Of a stretch of 64,000 nucleotides of DNA, positions 49,046 to 60,766 are shown one piece after another. The notes beneath the pieces are model-generated. The model had not been told where the DNA came from. It worked only from the letters and a program-made list of their open reading frames with translations, and made no database searches. A program made the position numbers and the translations under genes. Numbering within the stretch: position 1 is the stretch's first letter; every line of letters starts with the position of its first letter. Origin of the DNA: Nymphalis io (Eukaryota > Arthropoda > Insecta > Lepidoptera > Nymphalidae); assembly GCF_905147045.1 (NCBI RefSeq), contig NC_065899.1:1934501-1998500 (forward strand), written 5' to 3'.

Positions 49046-50178
49046 CTAGCAGTGCGTGATCCTCGAACGAATAAGAAGTTTTAAAATAAGATAGATTATT
49101 TATATTATACTTACAAATAAAGTATCTTTTAATATATGCATTATATATTAATTACACGAATAATGTGCAATAATTCAACTATGTAAAAAAATACTCGTTT
49201 CATTTTAGTTAACGAGACATTCTCTACATATTTAATAATATACTTATTACTTGTAATTATAAATATAAAATATATTATATACTAAATTTGCTACCTCGAA
49301 ACTTTGGTTCTTTTGATTTCTTTTTATTTTTTAGTGTTTTTTTACATGAAATTGTTAGTGATTTTATTAAAATGACTTCTTGAAACAAGCGATTAAAAAA
49401 GAACGATCAAAACATATTATTATATAATATATTTAAGAAACAAACTATTGTATATAAGGATTTATAAATATTGTTAAAATATTGTAATACATATAGTCCT
49501 ATATATCAAAATTGACAATTAGATTTAAGCAAACCCCGAACGCGTAGCGAACCTGGTGCTAATATAAAAATACATTAATAACACGAGGTTATTCTAATGA
49601 ACAATTCTTAAAATGTTGTTAGTTCTTTTGTTAAGGCTATTATTCAAATAAAGTTAATTGTAAAACAAAATCTCGGACGCCACTTACATATATTTTGACC
49701 ATGTAATTTGTGCACGCTATATAATAGTCAAGGAATAAGTTTTGTAAACTAACTGGATCAAATTATTAAGCATATTACACTTTCTAATTATTTTCAAAAT
49801 TCGAATTCGATATTTAAACATATGTAAAAACAGTTTTTTAAATGTAAATTTTTTAAATGTCAATTATCTTCAGTTGCGTAAAGGCAATATTCCCGTTGAT
49901 TGTACTGTTATAACTTATAACAATGGATGGTTTTCCTACTGACAGCCTTGGATCTCTAAAAAACTGGAGTAGGTAATAAACCTCAACGAACAAAGCTCTG
50001 AGTCGCTTGTGTCGTTAGCCACTAGCCAGACATTGGCACTCCGCGTTCGCGGTACGTGAAACCTGAAAATTTGCACGGAGTATGTTAATTATATTACTAA
50101 TACAAACGTACAACTGGGCAGTTAAAAAATTGTTTTTTTTTTTACATTGGTGAAGTTTTGAGTGTTTTTTTTTAAAAA

Positions 50179-50258
50179 ATGGATCGAAAAGTTCTTGACG
50201 ATCCGTGGGGATTTGTATACAAAAAGTTACAAGAAAATGAAATTATTAGCCGACGCAA
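50179..50258 (+). CDS. Alternative first coding exon B of the same gene
   Basis: A short exon encodes MDRKVLDDPWGFVYKKLQEN and a further EIISRR, ending at AA/GTAAGA. The leftover AA completes AAA (Lys) with the first base of the exon at 60767. It is too short to prove by composition alone, but the ATG context, donor, phase and resemblance to exon C (both read W, G-F, Y, K-L-Q in the same order) support it. It lies about 12 kb downstream of exon A. Confidence 0.6.
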
Positions 50259-52021
50259 GTAAGAATACCGTTATCATATTAATTAAACGTACGTCATGTG
50301 CTTAAAAATAAAATTAGTTTAAATACTGAATGATAATTTTATTGGCTATAATATTATACTTAGTTGATTTATTTTGTTTGTCGTAATTCGGCACTTTTTA
50401 ATATATAGTTTTATTACTTATTCATATGAGTTCTGTTTTCTCTTACCATCTTCAATAAATAACCGAGTAAAAATTAAATAGCTAATAAAAATAATTACCA
50501 TGTTTTTAACTTTGTTTAATGTTTAAAAAGTGTTCATCAAGCCTATCAAAAAGTGTCCATCAAGTATACGTATACTTACTTTTAAATAATGTGTTTTGAA
50601 ATTTTAATTTCGATTTTTCTTAGTTTACTATAGAATTGTAAAAAATAGCATTTTGAAAAATAGAAACTTGTCAGTGTTTTTAGAAAATATACAAATTTAT
50701 TTTGAAGTAAAAAAAAAGGTTTCTAAAGCGTAAAATAGGAAATTGAAGGAGTGGATCGAGTACATTGAACACATACCATTTTTTTGTGACATATTTCATT
50801 ATTCAGTTTAAAAACTCGTTTACTTTAAGGCAGAGACAACACCTGTGTTTACATTTTGATTACCAGATAATTGCAATCTTGTTTGCATTGCGTGTCAGAA
50901 ACGGATTAACTTGTCTCGTTGATGTATTGTTCATATTTTATTTTTAACTATTGCTGGTCTATGTATTATCATCACTGTATCTTGTGTCTTTTATCTTTTA
51001 AATCCATTTAATATATATTTATATACGTATTATTCATGTTAAGGGTATCCGGCATAGACAATACTCAACATAACCTTATGGCGCGCTATTAAATATATAG
51101 ATACTATCTTATCAAACACATTAAGATAATTCCATAGACAAGTACCACTTTTATTAACTAGTTAGACAAATTCCTAACGGCCTCATTGCTTATTATAGAT
51201 TTAAAAAAAATATACTAGTAAAATAAAAGTGTATCTAGTTAGCTACATCTAGACTACGTTTTTGTTTTCGCCACCCACACCCACAATCTCATAAGATATT
51301 AGGTATCAATTTATATACCACGCAAAAAACACCTACATGCAATGTCAATGACTCGCCTCAATTTTTCTGAACTTTTTTTATATGTCAGTTTATCTGGCTG
51401 TCGAGTTAGATCTTTAACCAGATAATCACTTGTTAGCATTGGACTTTGTCCATTTATTCATTTGACAATTTCAATTAAAAATTAACAATTGCATTCCCCG
51501 TTTATTGTTTTCATTCATACATATTTGTTTTAAAATAATTATTTAATCCATAGCAATGATATAAATACTGGTACTGAGTATGTTGGTATAGTATATTTGT
51601 AAACACTAGGAGACATTACTAAAAATGTTTCTTTTTTAATTATTATCTTATGTATTGATAGTCAAAGGAAACACTATCACTTGTTTAGCGAGACAAATAC
51701 ACTGGTTCGAGAATAACGGGCGTAAGAAAGTCAGTGGTATTTTATTCATTGGAGGCAATTATAGGGTGTAGTTGCATCAATTATTAATTTGATAAATATT
51801 ATAGACATATAGTTTATTTTTCTGAATATCAAATTAAAAACACAAACAAAATATTATGTCATTGGTTTATATTGTTAAAATGAAAGTACACATCATATTC
51901 TTTCTCTCTTTCTCTTGGAAAGGAAAATAAGAGAGGTTTTATTCAAAATTATAATGTCATGAAGGAACTTTCCTGTGACTGGCAAAGGTAATAAGAGAAT
52001 TAAGTGTCCATTTTAGGAAAA

Positions 52022-52084
52022 ACCTTCTCCTCAAAAAGGGAGAGGAGGCCTTAGCCCATCAGTGGGACATTTACAGGCTGTTAC
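52022..52084 (+). mobile_element. Family B SINE, 3' fragment only
   Basis: Only the last 60 bases are present, from CCTTCTCCTCAAAAAGGGAG to the CAGGCTGTTAC end. Confidence 0.7.
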
Positions 52085-52189
52085 TTACCTTTAGGAAAAA
52101 GTTGATTTTCGGAGAAAAGATAAAAACATGAAAAATTACATAAAATATACTGAAGTTCTTAGTACGTCCAAAGTTCCAATATCAAGCGA

Positions 52190-52280
52190 TATACAAAACG
52201 CCTTTTTTTCATGCATCCATTACAACTACGCACCATAGATTATTTTAGATCTCGACTAATGATATCGCGCCAATTATTTA
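52190..52280 (-). repeat. Unclassified repeat, copy 2
   Basis: Reverse complement reads GGCGCGATATCATTAGTCGA and then GATCT, followed by AATAATCTATGG and AAAAAAAGGCG, as in copy 1. Confidence 0.45.
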
Positions 52281-53324
52281 TGTAAATTGTTTATTTATCT
52301 TTGCTCCTCCTGTAACTGAAAAGGTCTGTAGGTAGATAATAGAGGAAAAAAAATCTTTGCACTACTGAATTAAATGCGGCTTTATTCAGATTCAATTTTA
52401 ATCTGGTATCCAGAGACCAGTAGCTTGTAGTCGAATATACATAAGAAGCTTTATATGTTATATATTTATATTATTATAAAGTCGAAATCGTGATGAAAAG
52501 TGCTCTCTTTTAAATCATTCATCTTTACATTTTATGGCTATATATTTTAAGATGCGTTGCTAGAAAAAAAAAACGAGTAAAAAAGCAATGCGTATCAGAC
52601 GAGGCGTTTATTACAATCTGAAACATCAAGGCCAAGCCTCTAGTGTAGTTGTAATGCTCCCTATTACTTAGCTTCGTTTCAAGGTGATGTTTTTTTTAAA
52701 TGATACCTTAGAATTAACATACTTAGATAGAATTAAAAAAGAACCATTTATTTTTATAAAAAATAAAGCTATTTTTGTATATAGATATATTTTTTAATGA
52801 CCAAATTACTCACACTCCAGGGTTCCTAATAGAAACTTATAGAATGCTTTTACTTATGGTTTCCTTTATAACACATTTTTTCTCTATGTTAATGAATATT
52901 AATAAAATTTATGGTACATAAGTAATAAAACCAAATAATTAATAATATATAATTGTAATAAGGATCAGGTTACGGCCTGACCAAGTATTGATAGGTTACT
53001 TACACCTAAATCTACAAGTACATATGGTACCTAAGTTTAAATTTTATATAAATTTGGTAAATGACGATTCTTAGGTGAATGTAATAGCCTACTTGAATCG
53101 ATTTTATTCTGATTTTGATACGGGTTCCTATTACATAAGGGCTTAAAATTTGGAGAATCAAGAGGCGCGCTAAAGATGATTTGGTATGCAAAATTTTGGT
53201 TTAATTGTTGCTCTGACCTGATTAAATGTTTTTTTTTTTTATTCACACAAATGCCGACACGTGATTTTCTTTAAATTGAAAAACGCATAGAAAACTATTA
53301 CTTTATAAAAAATGGTTAATATCA

Positions 53325-53622
53325 CACAGCCTTTTTTTATAGAACAGGAAGGCGGACGAGCATATGGGCTACCTGATGGTAAGTGGTCACCAACGCCCAT
53401 AGACATTGGCATGTAAGAAATGTTAACCATCGCTTACATCACCAATGCACCACCAACCTTGGGAACTAAGATGTTATGTCCCTTGTGCCTGTAATTACAC
53501 TGGCTCACTCACCCTTCAAACCGGAACACAACAATACCAAGTACTGCTGTTTTGCGGTAGAATATCTGATGAGTGCTTGGTACCTACCCAGACGAGCTTG
53601 CACAAAGTTCTACCACCAGTAA
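53325..53622 (-). mobile_element. Family C retroposon
   Basis: Near full-length, from the T-run and GGAAGGCGGACGAGCATATG to CAAAGTTCTACCACCAGTAA. Confidence 0.85.
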
Positions 53623-54837
53623 AATGCCTAATTGTACGTAGCGAAAATTGAACATAGAGAAGTTTATAACCATACAGGAATATGTATAAGATATGTTATC
53701 ATATTAATACGTATGATAAATGTAGAAGCTAGAACTTTTAAGATAATTAGACTAGAGAAATAACAAAAACATAAATACAATATTTACAAAAAATCTAAAC
53801 AGTATACGTTGCTCCTGCATTGATGTACATTGTCAAAAATATTTAGCCTTTAAATGAGCTGTACTCAACCTGCGGCCCGCCGGGCTTTTGAGGTTGGCCC
53901 ACTTGATGTTACGTTATTTTTAACTATTTCAAATTTCAAAGGTTTTTATTAACACCTAAATAATTTGAATTAAGCAACTGCTTGTGGTCCCGGATACTCC
54001 AAAGTTTTTAAAACGTATTGAAATGTTAAAATATACGCGATAAATCCGTTCAAAGTTATTTAATTTGTAACAATCTCGAAACCTAAAGAATCATTACCTA
54101 AGGTACCTAAATATTTTTTCGTTTGCGGCCGGCTACATTATAACAAACACGTGTTTGCGGCCCCTATAAAGAAAAGGTCGAGTATCGGTGCTTTGAATGG
54201 TTTAAACCATTTGGTTTGGTTGAATTCTTGAATCGCTTCGGTCTATAATTTTACAAAGGCCTCTCTGATATGGTTGAAAGTATGCGGGATGAAGGTAAGT
54301 GTGTCTGGAAAATGTCATCTCGCAGCGTCATCATCATCAGCTGATAGGCAAACTAGTAGCAATGTAAAAAAATAGAGACTAATCTGGCACCATTATTTAT
54401 TTATTTAATAGGAACACTAACAATATACATATTATATGGTGTCATACATAACATTCACAGAGAAAAAATCAACTTCTGATATGTATATGGATTATAAGTG
54501 TACACAACATTCACCTTTTATTGTCTAGCTTAAACGGACATAATTATATTACTTCGATATATCCATTTATTTACCAAATTTTTATTTATTTTTATGGATT
54601 TTAAATATAAATCTAAATTTGGTAATTAGCGTACAATGTTGTTATTGCGTCGAGACCAGAGTGATTTATTTAATTATAAGTAATCATAATTATAATCTGA
54701 ACAAAAGACGATAACAATGAAAATAATGTTTGACACGGCCTTGCTTTAATGTTTATTCCTCATTGCATTTTGTGTCAGAAAAACATAAAAATTAATTAAT
54801 AAAATAATTAATGAGGTATTTTTATTCATTTTGCACA

Positions 54838-55475
54838 ACGAGATGGCCTAGTGGTTAGAACGCGTGAACCGCAGAATTATCACTATTTATCACCGCACCT
54901 TCAGGCTCTAGAGTTGATTGAGAGGCGTGCCAGGGGGCTGATAGGAGACGACACATTGGTCGAGTCTCGAACATCGACGTGTAGTTGCATCACTTTCAGT
55001 CTTCTATACGGATACTTTTCGGAGAATGTTCTCAAGAATTACACAAACTGATTCCTCCCGCCCTATTTTACTATCGAATGGCCAGGCTTCCCCGACTACG
55101 TACGAAGCGCTTTGAATCTATAATTATCATTCGACTGCGAAACTGATAGGTATAACGTTGGTGTCTTCAAATCCAGGGTAAATGGGTTCCTTCTGGGCAG
55201 GTGTGTTATATCCTAGACCGTGACAATGCTTAAGATCACGCAAGTCAATGGTCAAACGCTTGCCTATTCACTGTAATATATATATGCTTAATTTGTGTCT
55301 ATGATTTATCTCGTGGTTGACGGTGAAGGAAAACATCGCGAGGACATCAGTATGTGTCTAATTTCACTGAAATTCTGCTATATGTGTATTCCACCAACCC
55401 GCTTTGGAGCAGCGTGGTGAAATTTGCTCCAAACCTTCTCCTCAAAAAATAAAGAAGAAGAGGCCTTAGCTTAAT
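54838..55475 (+). mobile_element. Family B SINE interrupted by a LINE-like fragment
   Basis: The SINE head is at 54838-54870 and its body resumes at about 55288 (TGCTTAATTTGTGTCTATG). The intervening 415 bases read as a decayed reverse-transcriptase C-terminus (for example LQALELIERRARGLIGDD). Confidence 0.65.
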
Positions 55476-56395
55476 TTATTCATTTTCACATAATTATTAT
55501 TGAGGTTAATTTGAAGTTGAAATTCAAAAATGTTATTTATAGAACTAGCAGCGAATATCTTAAGGAATATTGTTTCTGAGTGTTATAACATACACACACA
55601 TATCTACCGCCTAAAAATCTTAATTTATACTTTATGTAACGATTCATAAATTCTGAACAGAAGATAATTAGTACGCCCTTTAAGCGGGTTAAAGTTTATC
55701 TTTACTTCGATTATGTCTTATTTCCTCTAATTCATCACAAAACAAATATGTTGGTAAACAAAATGCACATAGCGATGACTGATTGACTTTAATTTATCGG
55801 GTACGTATACAAAAGTGCAGTACAAATATATTTGTCTTATGATTAGTAGGATTGTTTCTGTCACGTGTCTGCGTAATTAGTCTTATTTTAGAAAAAAATA
55901 CCAAGTAAATTTTATAATTTAAGTATATTTGCATACTGATTATGTATCGTTAAAACATCCGTGCGTAGATCATTTGTTGCCGCATGGCATGGCGCACCGG
56001 CACTGAACATTGGACGGTGACTGCGACCTCCTTGGATTGGATTACGTCAGTTTTATTTTGTACGCCTACATGAATCAAACAAAATAATTACAAGACGCGT
56101 GTTTATAATGATAAAATTAAAAAAAAAACTATCTAACATATCATGTGCACAAATATTTAAATAGCATTAATTATTTTTGCATGTGTCATATGTTGTTTGT
56201 TATTTAGAAAGTAAATACTTTCAAAGAGGCTGTGATGTTGAACGGAGTGAAATAATGTTATTCCCTTTGTGATTATTCAATATTATAACCTCAAGTTAAC
56301 TGGTAGTGTTTACGTCATTTTCTTTTGAGATAATTATGAGTCGTTCGTTTTGGTGATTCAGATAGAGCGGAAGATTGTTATGGCTGTATCAAGTT

Positions 56396-56425
56396 TATAA
56401 AAGGTTGGTCGTGCTTTAGTTCAGT
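56396..56425 (+). promoter_or_regulatory. Core promoter of first exon C: TATA box and arthropod initiator
   Basis: TATAAAAG at 56396-56403 is followed by TTCAGT at 56420-56425. The A of the initiator lies 27 bases from the first T of the TATA box, the expected spacing. The start codon of exon C is 52 bases further on. Confidence 0.6.
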
Positions 56426-56474
56426 GGATAAAACAAGTATTTATTAAAAAGTTTTGTGTAAATAAATAAGCAAA

Positions 56475-56557
56475 ATGGATGAAGAATCAATGTGGAAAGG
56501 TTTTTATGAAAAATTGCAACAACAGAAATCGGTAGAAGAAAAGGTGCACGATAGCCA
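56475..56557 (+). CDS. Alternative first coding exon C of the same gene
   Basis: The exon encodes MDEESMWKGFYEKLQQQKSV and then EEKVHDS, ending at CA/GTACGT. The leftover CA completes CAA (Gln) at 60767. A TATA-like box and an initiator lie 50-80 bases upstream, so this exon appears to have its own promoter. It is similar to exon B in length, spacing and residues, which suggests an old exon duplication. Confidence 0.65.
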
Positions 56558-57756
56558 GTACGTACCCACTTTTATTTGAAACTATTACGACTTACGAGTG
56601 ATCAAAATTCGTCCAATGTACTTTTTTTTCTGTCTTCCTTGCTTTTAAAATTATTATGAAAAACTATGAGCAAACTTATTTTCAATGTTTACGTATTAAT
56701 TGTTATTAATATATATAAAGATGTATTTTATATTACAAAATATAAGCTTCTTGTTGAAAAGTAAACTCGCATTTTTTTAACAAACTACACACGATTCACG
56801 AATCGAATCATCATTTCGTAGCTACGTATAAGCGCTTTATCTGCGCTGTAGCTAATCTGCAACTTGCCATATGAAATAGTATAATTGCTGAAATTTATGA
56901 AGCGCATTTCAATTGAAGCTTATCCAAATTTAAAATTTAAGTAACATAAATACCAGGGATAATTTAAAGTAAACGTGATTAATTAATCTAAATAATATAC
57001 TCGTCATTACATTGATTAAAATATGTTATACAAAACGATATTATTGATTTGTTTAAACTTACTGAAAAAAAAAGTACTGAGTTTTAATTGACAAAATGAT
57101 TATTTCAGTTTTAATAATTTTTCATATGCATGGAAAAACAACCATTACTAAGAGTATTATTACAGCTTGCTGTGCCTTATAGCTATAATTAGAAATAAGA
57201 AGAGTATTAAATATGTCTTGGTCCTGTCAAATTATTCAAGTTGAGAGTTTTGTAAAACACCAACCAATCGGCTTATTTATTATTCGCAAAAATTTGAATA
57301 TTTTTTGACGTACAAAATTGCATAATTATAAAAATTGCTTTATGATAGCTATATTTTTTAATAGTTTTTTTTTAACAAATGATTGTTTTTATGATACACC
57401 TATAACAGAATTATATCTGAGTTTTATTACGTTGCGAAATTCTAAAACGCTTTTCGTATCGTTGTTGGCGTTATCTGTGCTACATGCGTTATGCTGAACA
57501 AATCGTAAAATTTACTCTGTACTCAAGGCCCAATAGTTGTCAAAATTTTTCCGGCTGTCAAATAGTATAAAAAAATAATATGTTCAGTTTCTACTAAATA
57601 TTAATTTCTGGATCTAAAATCAATTATTTTTAAGGTGTATAATTCTGCATTAGAGTTATACATCTTATCAAGTGACATTGGTGATTGCGTTAAATAAACA
57701 CTATATTGATAAGAAACATTTTGCGAAGTTCTAAGTTTCATCGAATATAATTTAAA

Positions 57757-59280
57757 ATGATTTCTTCTTATGTTGTTAGTTTATCAAATAAATCAAGTTT
57801 ATTTTTGAACGGAAGTCGCCGCTTACATTTATTAAATAAAAATGCTTACATTAACGGACAATGGGTGAGTGCTGGCAGCAAAGCAGTGTTTCCGGTAATC
57901 AACCCGGCGGATGACAAAGTTATTACCGAGGTTCCAGATATGGAAGCTGCCGACGCTAAAACAGCAGTTGATGCTGCTTCAAGTGCTTTTAAAACTTGGA
58001 AGAATACAACTGCAAAAGAAAGGTCTAACATATTAAGAAAATGGTTTGATGTATGCGCTAAGAATACAGATTATCTTGCACAAATTATAACTGCTGAATC
58101 AGGAAAGCCATTAGCTGAATCTAAAGGAGAAATTGCATATGGTAATTCATTTCTAGAATGGTTCGCAGATACTGCTCGTCACATAAACGGTGAAGTTGTT
58201 CCAAGCCCTTGGCCTAATAAGATGATAATGTTGACACGGCAACCATTAGGTGTTGTTTCGGTCATTACACCTTGGAACTTTCCTTTTGCAATGATCACTC
58301 GCAAGGTTGGTGCTTTAATGGCAGCAGGATGTACATGTGTCATTAAACCCGCTGAGGATACACCCTTGACAGCTCTAGCTGCAGCTCAATTAGCAGAAGA
58401 AGCTGGAGTACCCAAAGGTGTTATCAATGTTGTTACATCAAGCAGAAAAAATGCTCCTGCAATAGGAAAAGTTCTGTGTGAGGATCCTAATGTGGGATGC
58501 ATTTCATTTACTGGTTCGACTCATGTCGGTAAAATTCTGTATGGAATGGCATCTAAAGGAATCAAGAGAGTAAGCCTCGAGTTAGGTGGTAATGCACCAT
58601 TTATAGTTTTCCCAAGTGCTGACATTGAACACGCAGCAGAACATGCTATGCTTGCTAAATTCAGAAACAATGGACAAGCGTGTGTTGGTGCGAATCGATT
58701 TTTAATACACAAGGATGTTTTTGAGGCATTTGTACAGGCTTTTAAGAAAAGAATTGCTAAGGGATGTGTATTGGGTCCTGGTACAAAGGAAGGTGTGACT
58801 TGTGGACCCTTAATTAACACAGAACAATCCAAAAAGGTCGCAGGTCTAGTAGAAGATGCCATTTCAAAAGGTGCTAAGGCTCTTATTGGCGGTAAACCTG
58901 CATTGGATATAGGAAGTAAATTTTATGAGTCCACTATTCTTACTGACGTCAAACCAGAGATGAAAATATATGCTGAAGAAATATTTGGGCCAGTAGCAGT
59001 ATGCCACATGTTTGAAACAGAGCAAGAGGTTGTAACAATTGCCAATAGCACAAGAAGTGGTCTTGGATCATATGTGTTCACAAAAGATCTTGGTCAAGCA
59101 TTTAGAATGTCCCGTCAGTTAGATTTTGGCATGGTCGCTATTAATGATGGAATATTGTCAGCTGCTGAACCGGCATTTGGAGGTATCAAGGAGTCGGGAA
59201 TTGGCAGAGAGGGAAGCAAACATGGTGTTGAAGAGTATACAGACATAAAATACACTCTGTTTTCAGCTTTGGACAAATAG
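57757..59280 (+). CDS. ALDH5A1: Succinate-semialdehyde dehydrogenase, intronless
   Basis: A single open frame of 507 residues matches the SSADH branch of the aldehyde dehydrogenases (human 535). It oxidises succinate semialdehyde to succinate with NAD+, the last step of GABA breakdown, in mitochondria. The N-terminus (SLSNKSSLFLNGSRRLHLL) lacks acidic residues and has basic and hydrophobic ones, fitting a mitochondrial presequence. Family motifs are PWNFP (172-176), FTGST (251-255), ELGGN with general base Glu275, GQACV with catalytic Cys309, and EEIFGPV. Human SSADH has a second cysteine two residues after the catalytic one, forming a redox switch; here that position is Gly311. The gene sits in the last intron before the shared exon at 60767, same strand. 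AATAAA at 59440-59445 follows. The function call is strong; a close ALDH paralogue is the only alternative. Confidence 0.93.
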   Translation: MISSYVVSLSNKSSLFLNGSRRLHLLNKNAYINGQWVSAGSKAVFPVINPADDKVITEVPDMEAADAKTAVDAASSAFKTWKNTTAKERSNILRKWFDVCAKNTDYLAQIITAESGKPLAESKGEIAYGNSFLEWFADTARHINGEVVPSPWPNKMIMLTRQPLGVVSVITPWNFPFAMITRKVGALMAAGCTCVIKPAEDTPLTALAAAQLAEEAGVPKGVINVVTSSRKNAPAIGKVLCEDPNVGCISFTGSTHVGKILYGMASKGIKRVSLELGGNAPFIVFPSADIEHAAEHAMLAKFRNNGQACVGANRFLIHKDVFEAFVQAFKKRIAKGCVLGPGTKEGVTCGPLINTEQSKKVAGLVEDAISKGAKALIGGKPALDIGSKFYESTILTDVKPEMKIYAEEIFGPVAVCHMFETEQEVVTIANSTRSGLGSYVFTKDLGQAFRMSRQLDFGMVAINDGILSAAEPAFGGIKESGIGREGSKHGVEEYTDIKYTLFSALDK

Positions 59281-60766
59281 AGGTTTAATCATAACAAGAG
59301 AAAAACTCCTTTCGGCTTTGTCATAGTTGAGTAAAAAATTGGTACTAAAGTTGCTGAATAGGTTCCTCTAATTGTCATTTTATTAAGATTAAACAAGTGT
59401 ATTTATATATAATTAAGCTCTATCATTTTATAATGACAAAATAAAAGGTATAAAATTGAATAAGATAATCATTCCAGTCTTCCAGAAAATGTGATTTTAG
59501 AATAGTCTATTGAGATCTGTTTTATAAGACTTCGCATCCTAGAACATAATGTAAAATAAATATGCTTGTTGTTATATAAATTAAATTATGTAACTGGTTG
59601 AATCCAATATACAATAGTCATAATAATATATATCAATTGTTTATCTAAAATGATTTTATTATATCTTGTTTTATTTATTTCTTAGTATTTATAAGATGTC
59701 TGAAATAATAATATGCCTAAGTATTATTGTTTTTTCTGTAAAATAATCTTTATGTACATTAAATGTATACAGTTACAATAAAATATATATGCGTAATTGT
59801 TTTTTAACATAAACCCTTTTGATTGAATCTTATGTTTGAAGTACAATGATAAGATGGTTGTAACTTTTATACCAACCCACTTTTATAGACACTTACAATT
59901 TATGATTCAAGTGTTTGATCATAGTTAATATTCAGTAGCATGTCATGCATTGATTGAAATATTATAATGCAGCTATTAATATTCATATTGAATATTTTTT
60001 GTTTAAATATAGCTATATTTAAATAATATCCAAGGTAATTCTACTTTTGCTTTGTTTGTTTAAATTATTTTTATAATTATTCAATAATAAAGATAATATT
60101 TTAATTTGAGTAAACAAATGAAGTAAAGTATTGCATACTGACTTCATAACTGATTATGAACAAAGTTTTTTGTATACTTCGACGTGGCTATCAGTGTGTT
60201 TCTTATACAGTAAATAATACAATATATATATATATATATTTGTTTTATTATGACTATGAGGATATATATATATATATATATATATATATCCTCATAGTCA
60301 TAATAGATGACAAACCTCCTTCATTAGCAGAAATACCTATCTAGAAATCACTCTATTCCTTGAATAATAACAATGGGGTATACCTTTTGCAATTTATTAT
60401 TAGAGAGAGAGAGATAGAGGTATTAGTATATAGTAATTACAGAAAGTTAATGGTTTGGAGGCATTTTCTCTTTCTAATTGAAAGAGTAGTCGATGAATTA
60501 TTCGTTAGGTATTATATTTTTCTACCTACCATTTGTTATATGATTATTCATAATCCATATCCGACAAGTAACTTACAGCATTATAACATCCATGCAGATA
60601 ATTCACTTAAATATGAGCTATATGCAATTATTATTTGATAAAATATTGCATCCTAAAACAGATGTGCAGAATGCTAGAAAACGTTTATTTGAAGACGTAG
60701 GTACATTTTTCGTTCTGTAAGTTAAAAGTCTGATGAAAAAGTCTGAAAAGTGTAATCTGTTTTCAG
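59281..60766. other. SSADH 3' flank and remaining intron
   Basis: AT-rich sequence with the SSADH polyadenylation signal (59440-59445), TA microsatellites near 60220-60240 and a long perfect hairpin (60246-60305). No gene was recognised. Confidence 0.5.
60246..60305. repeat. 60-base perfect hairpin around a TA microsatellite
   Basis: TATTATGACTATGAGG at 60246-60261 is exactly mirrored by CCTCATAGTCATAATA at 60290-60305, with TA repeats between, so the whole unit is self-complementary. Confidence 0.85.

Larger units (their letters stand above)
38313..50178. other. Large intron between first exons A and B
   Basis: This 12 kb region holds a LINE tail (39166-40069), poly(A)-retroposon copies (40284-40585, 43632-43866), a foldback element (41987-42201), SINEs (42631-42912, 43935-44135, 44748-44990, about 47610-47770) and GC-rich retroposon fragments (43085-43390, 48030-48195). 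It also has one copy of an unclassified repeat (46420-46690). No conserved exon was recognised. Confidence 0.5.
50259..56474. other. Intron between first exons B and C
   Basis: AT-rich. It contains a SINE fragment (52022-52084), an unclassified repeat in minus orientation (52190-52280), a poly(A)-retroposon copy (53325-53622) and a SINE split by a LINE fragment (54838-55475). No coding sequence was recognised. Confidence 0.5.
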
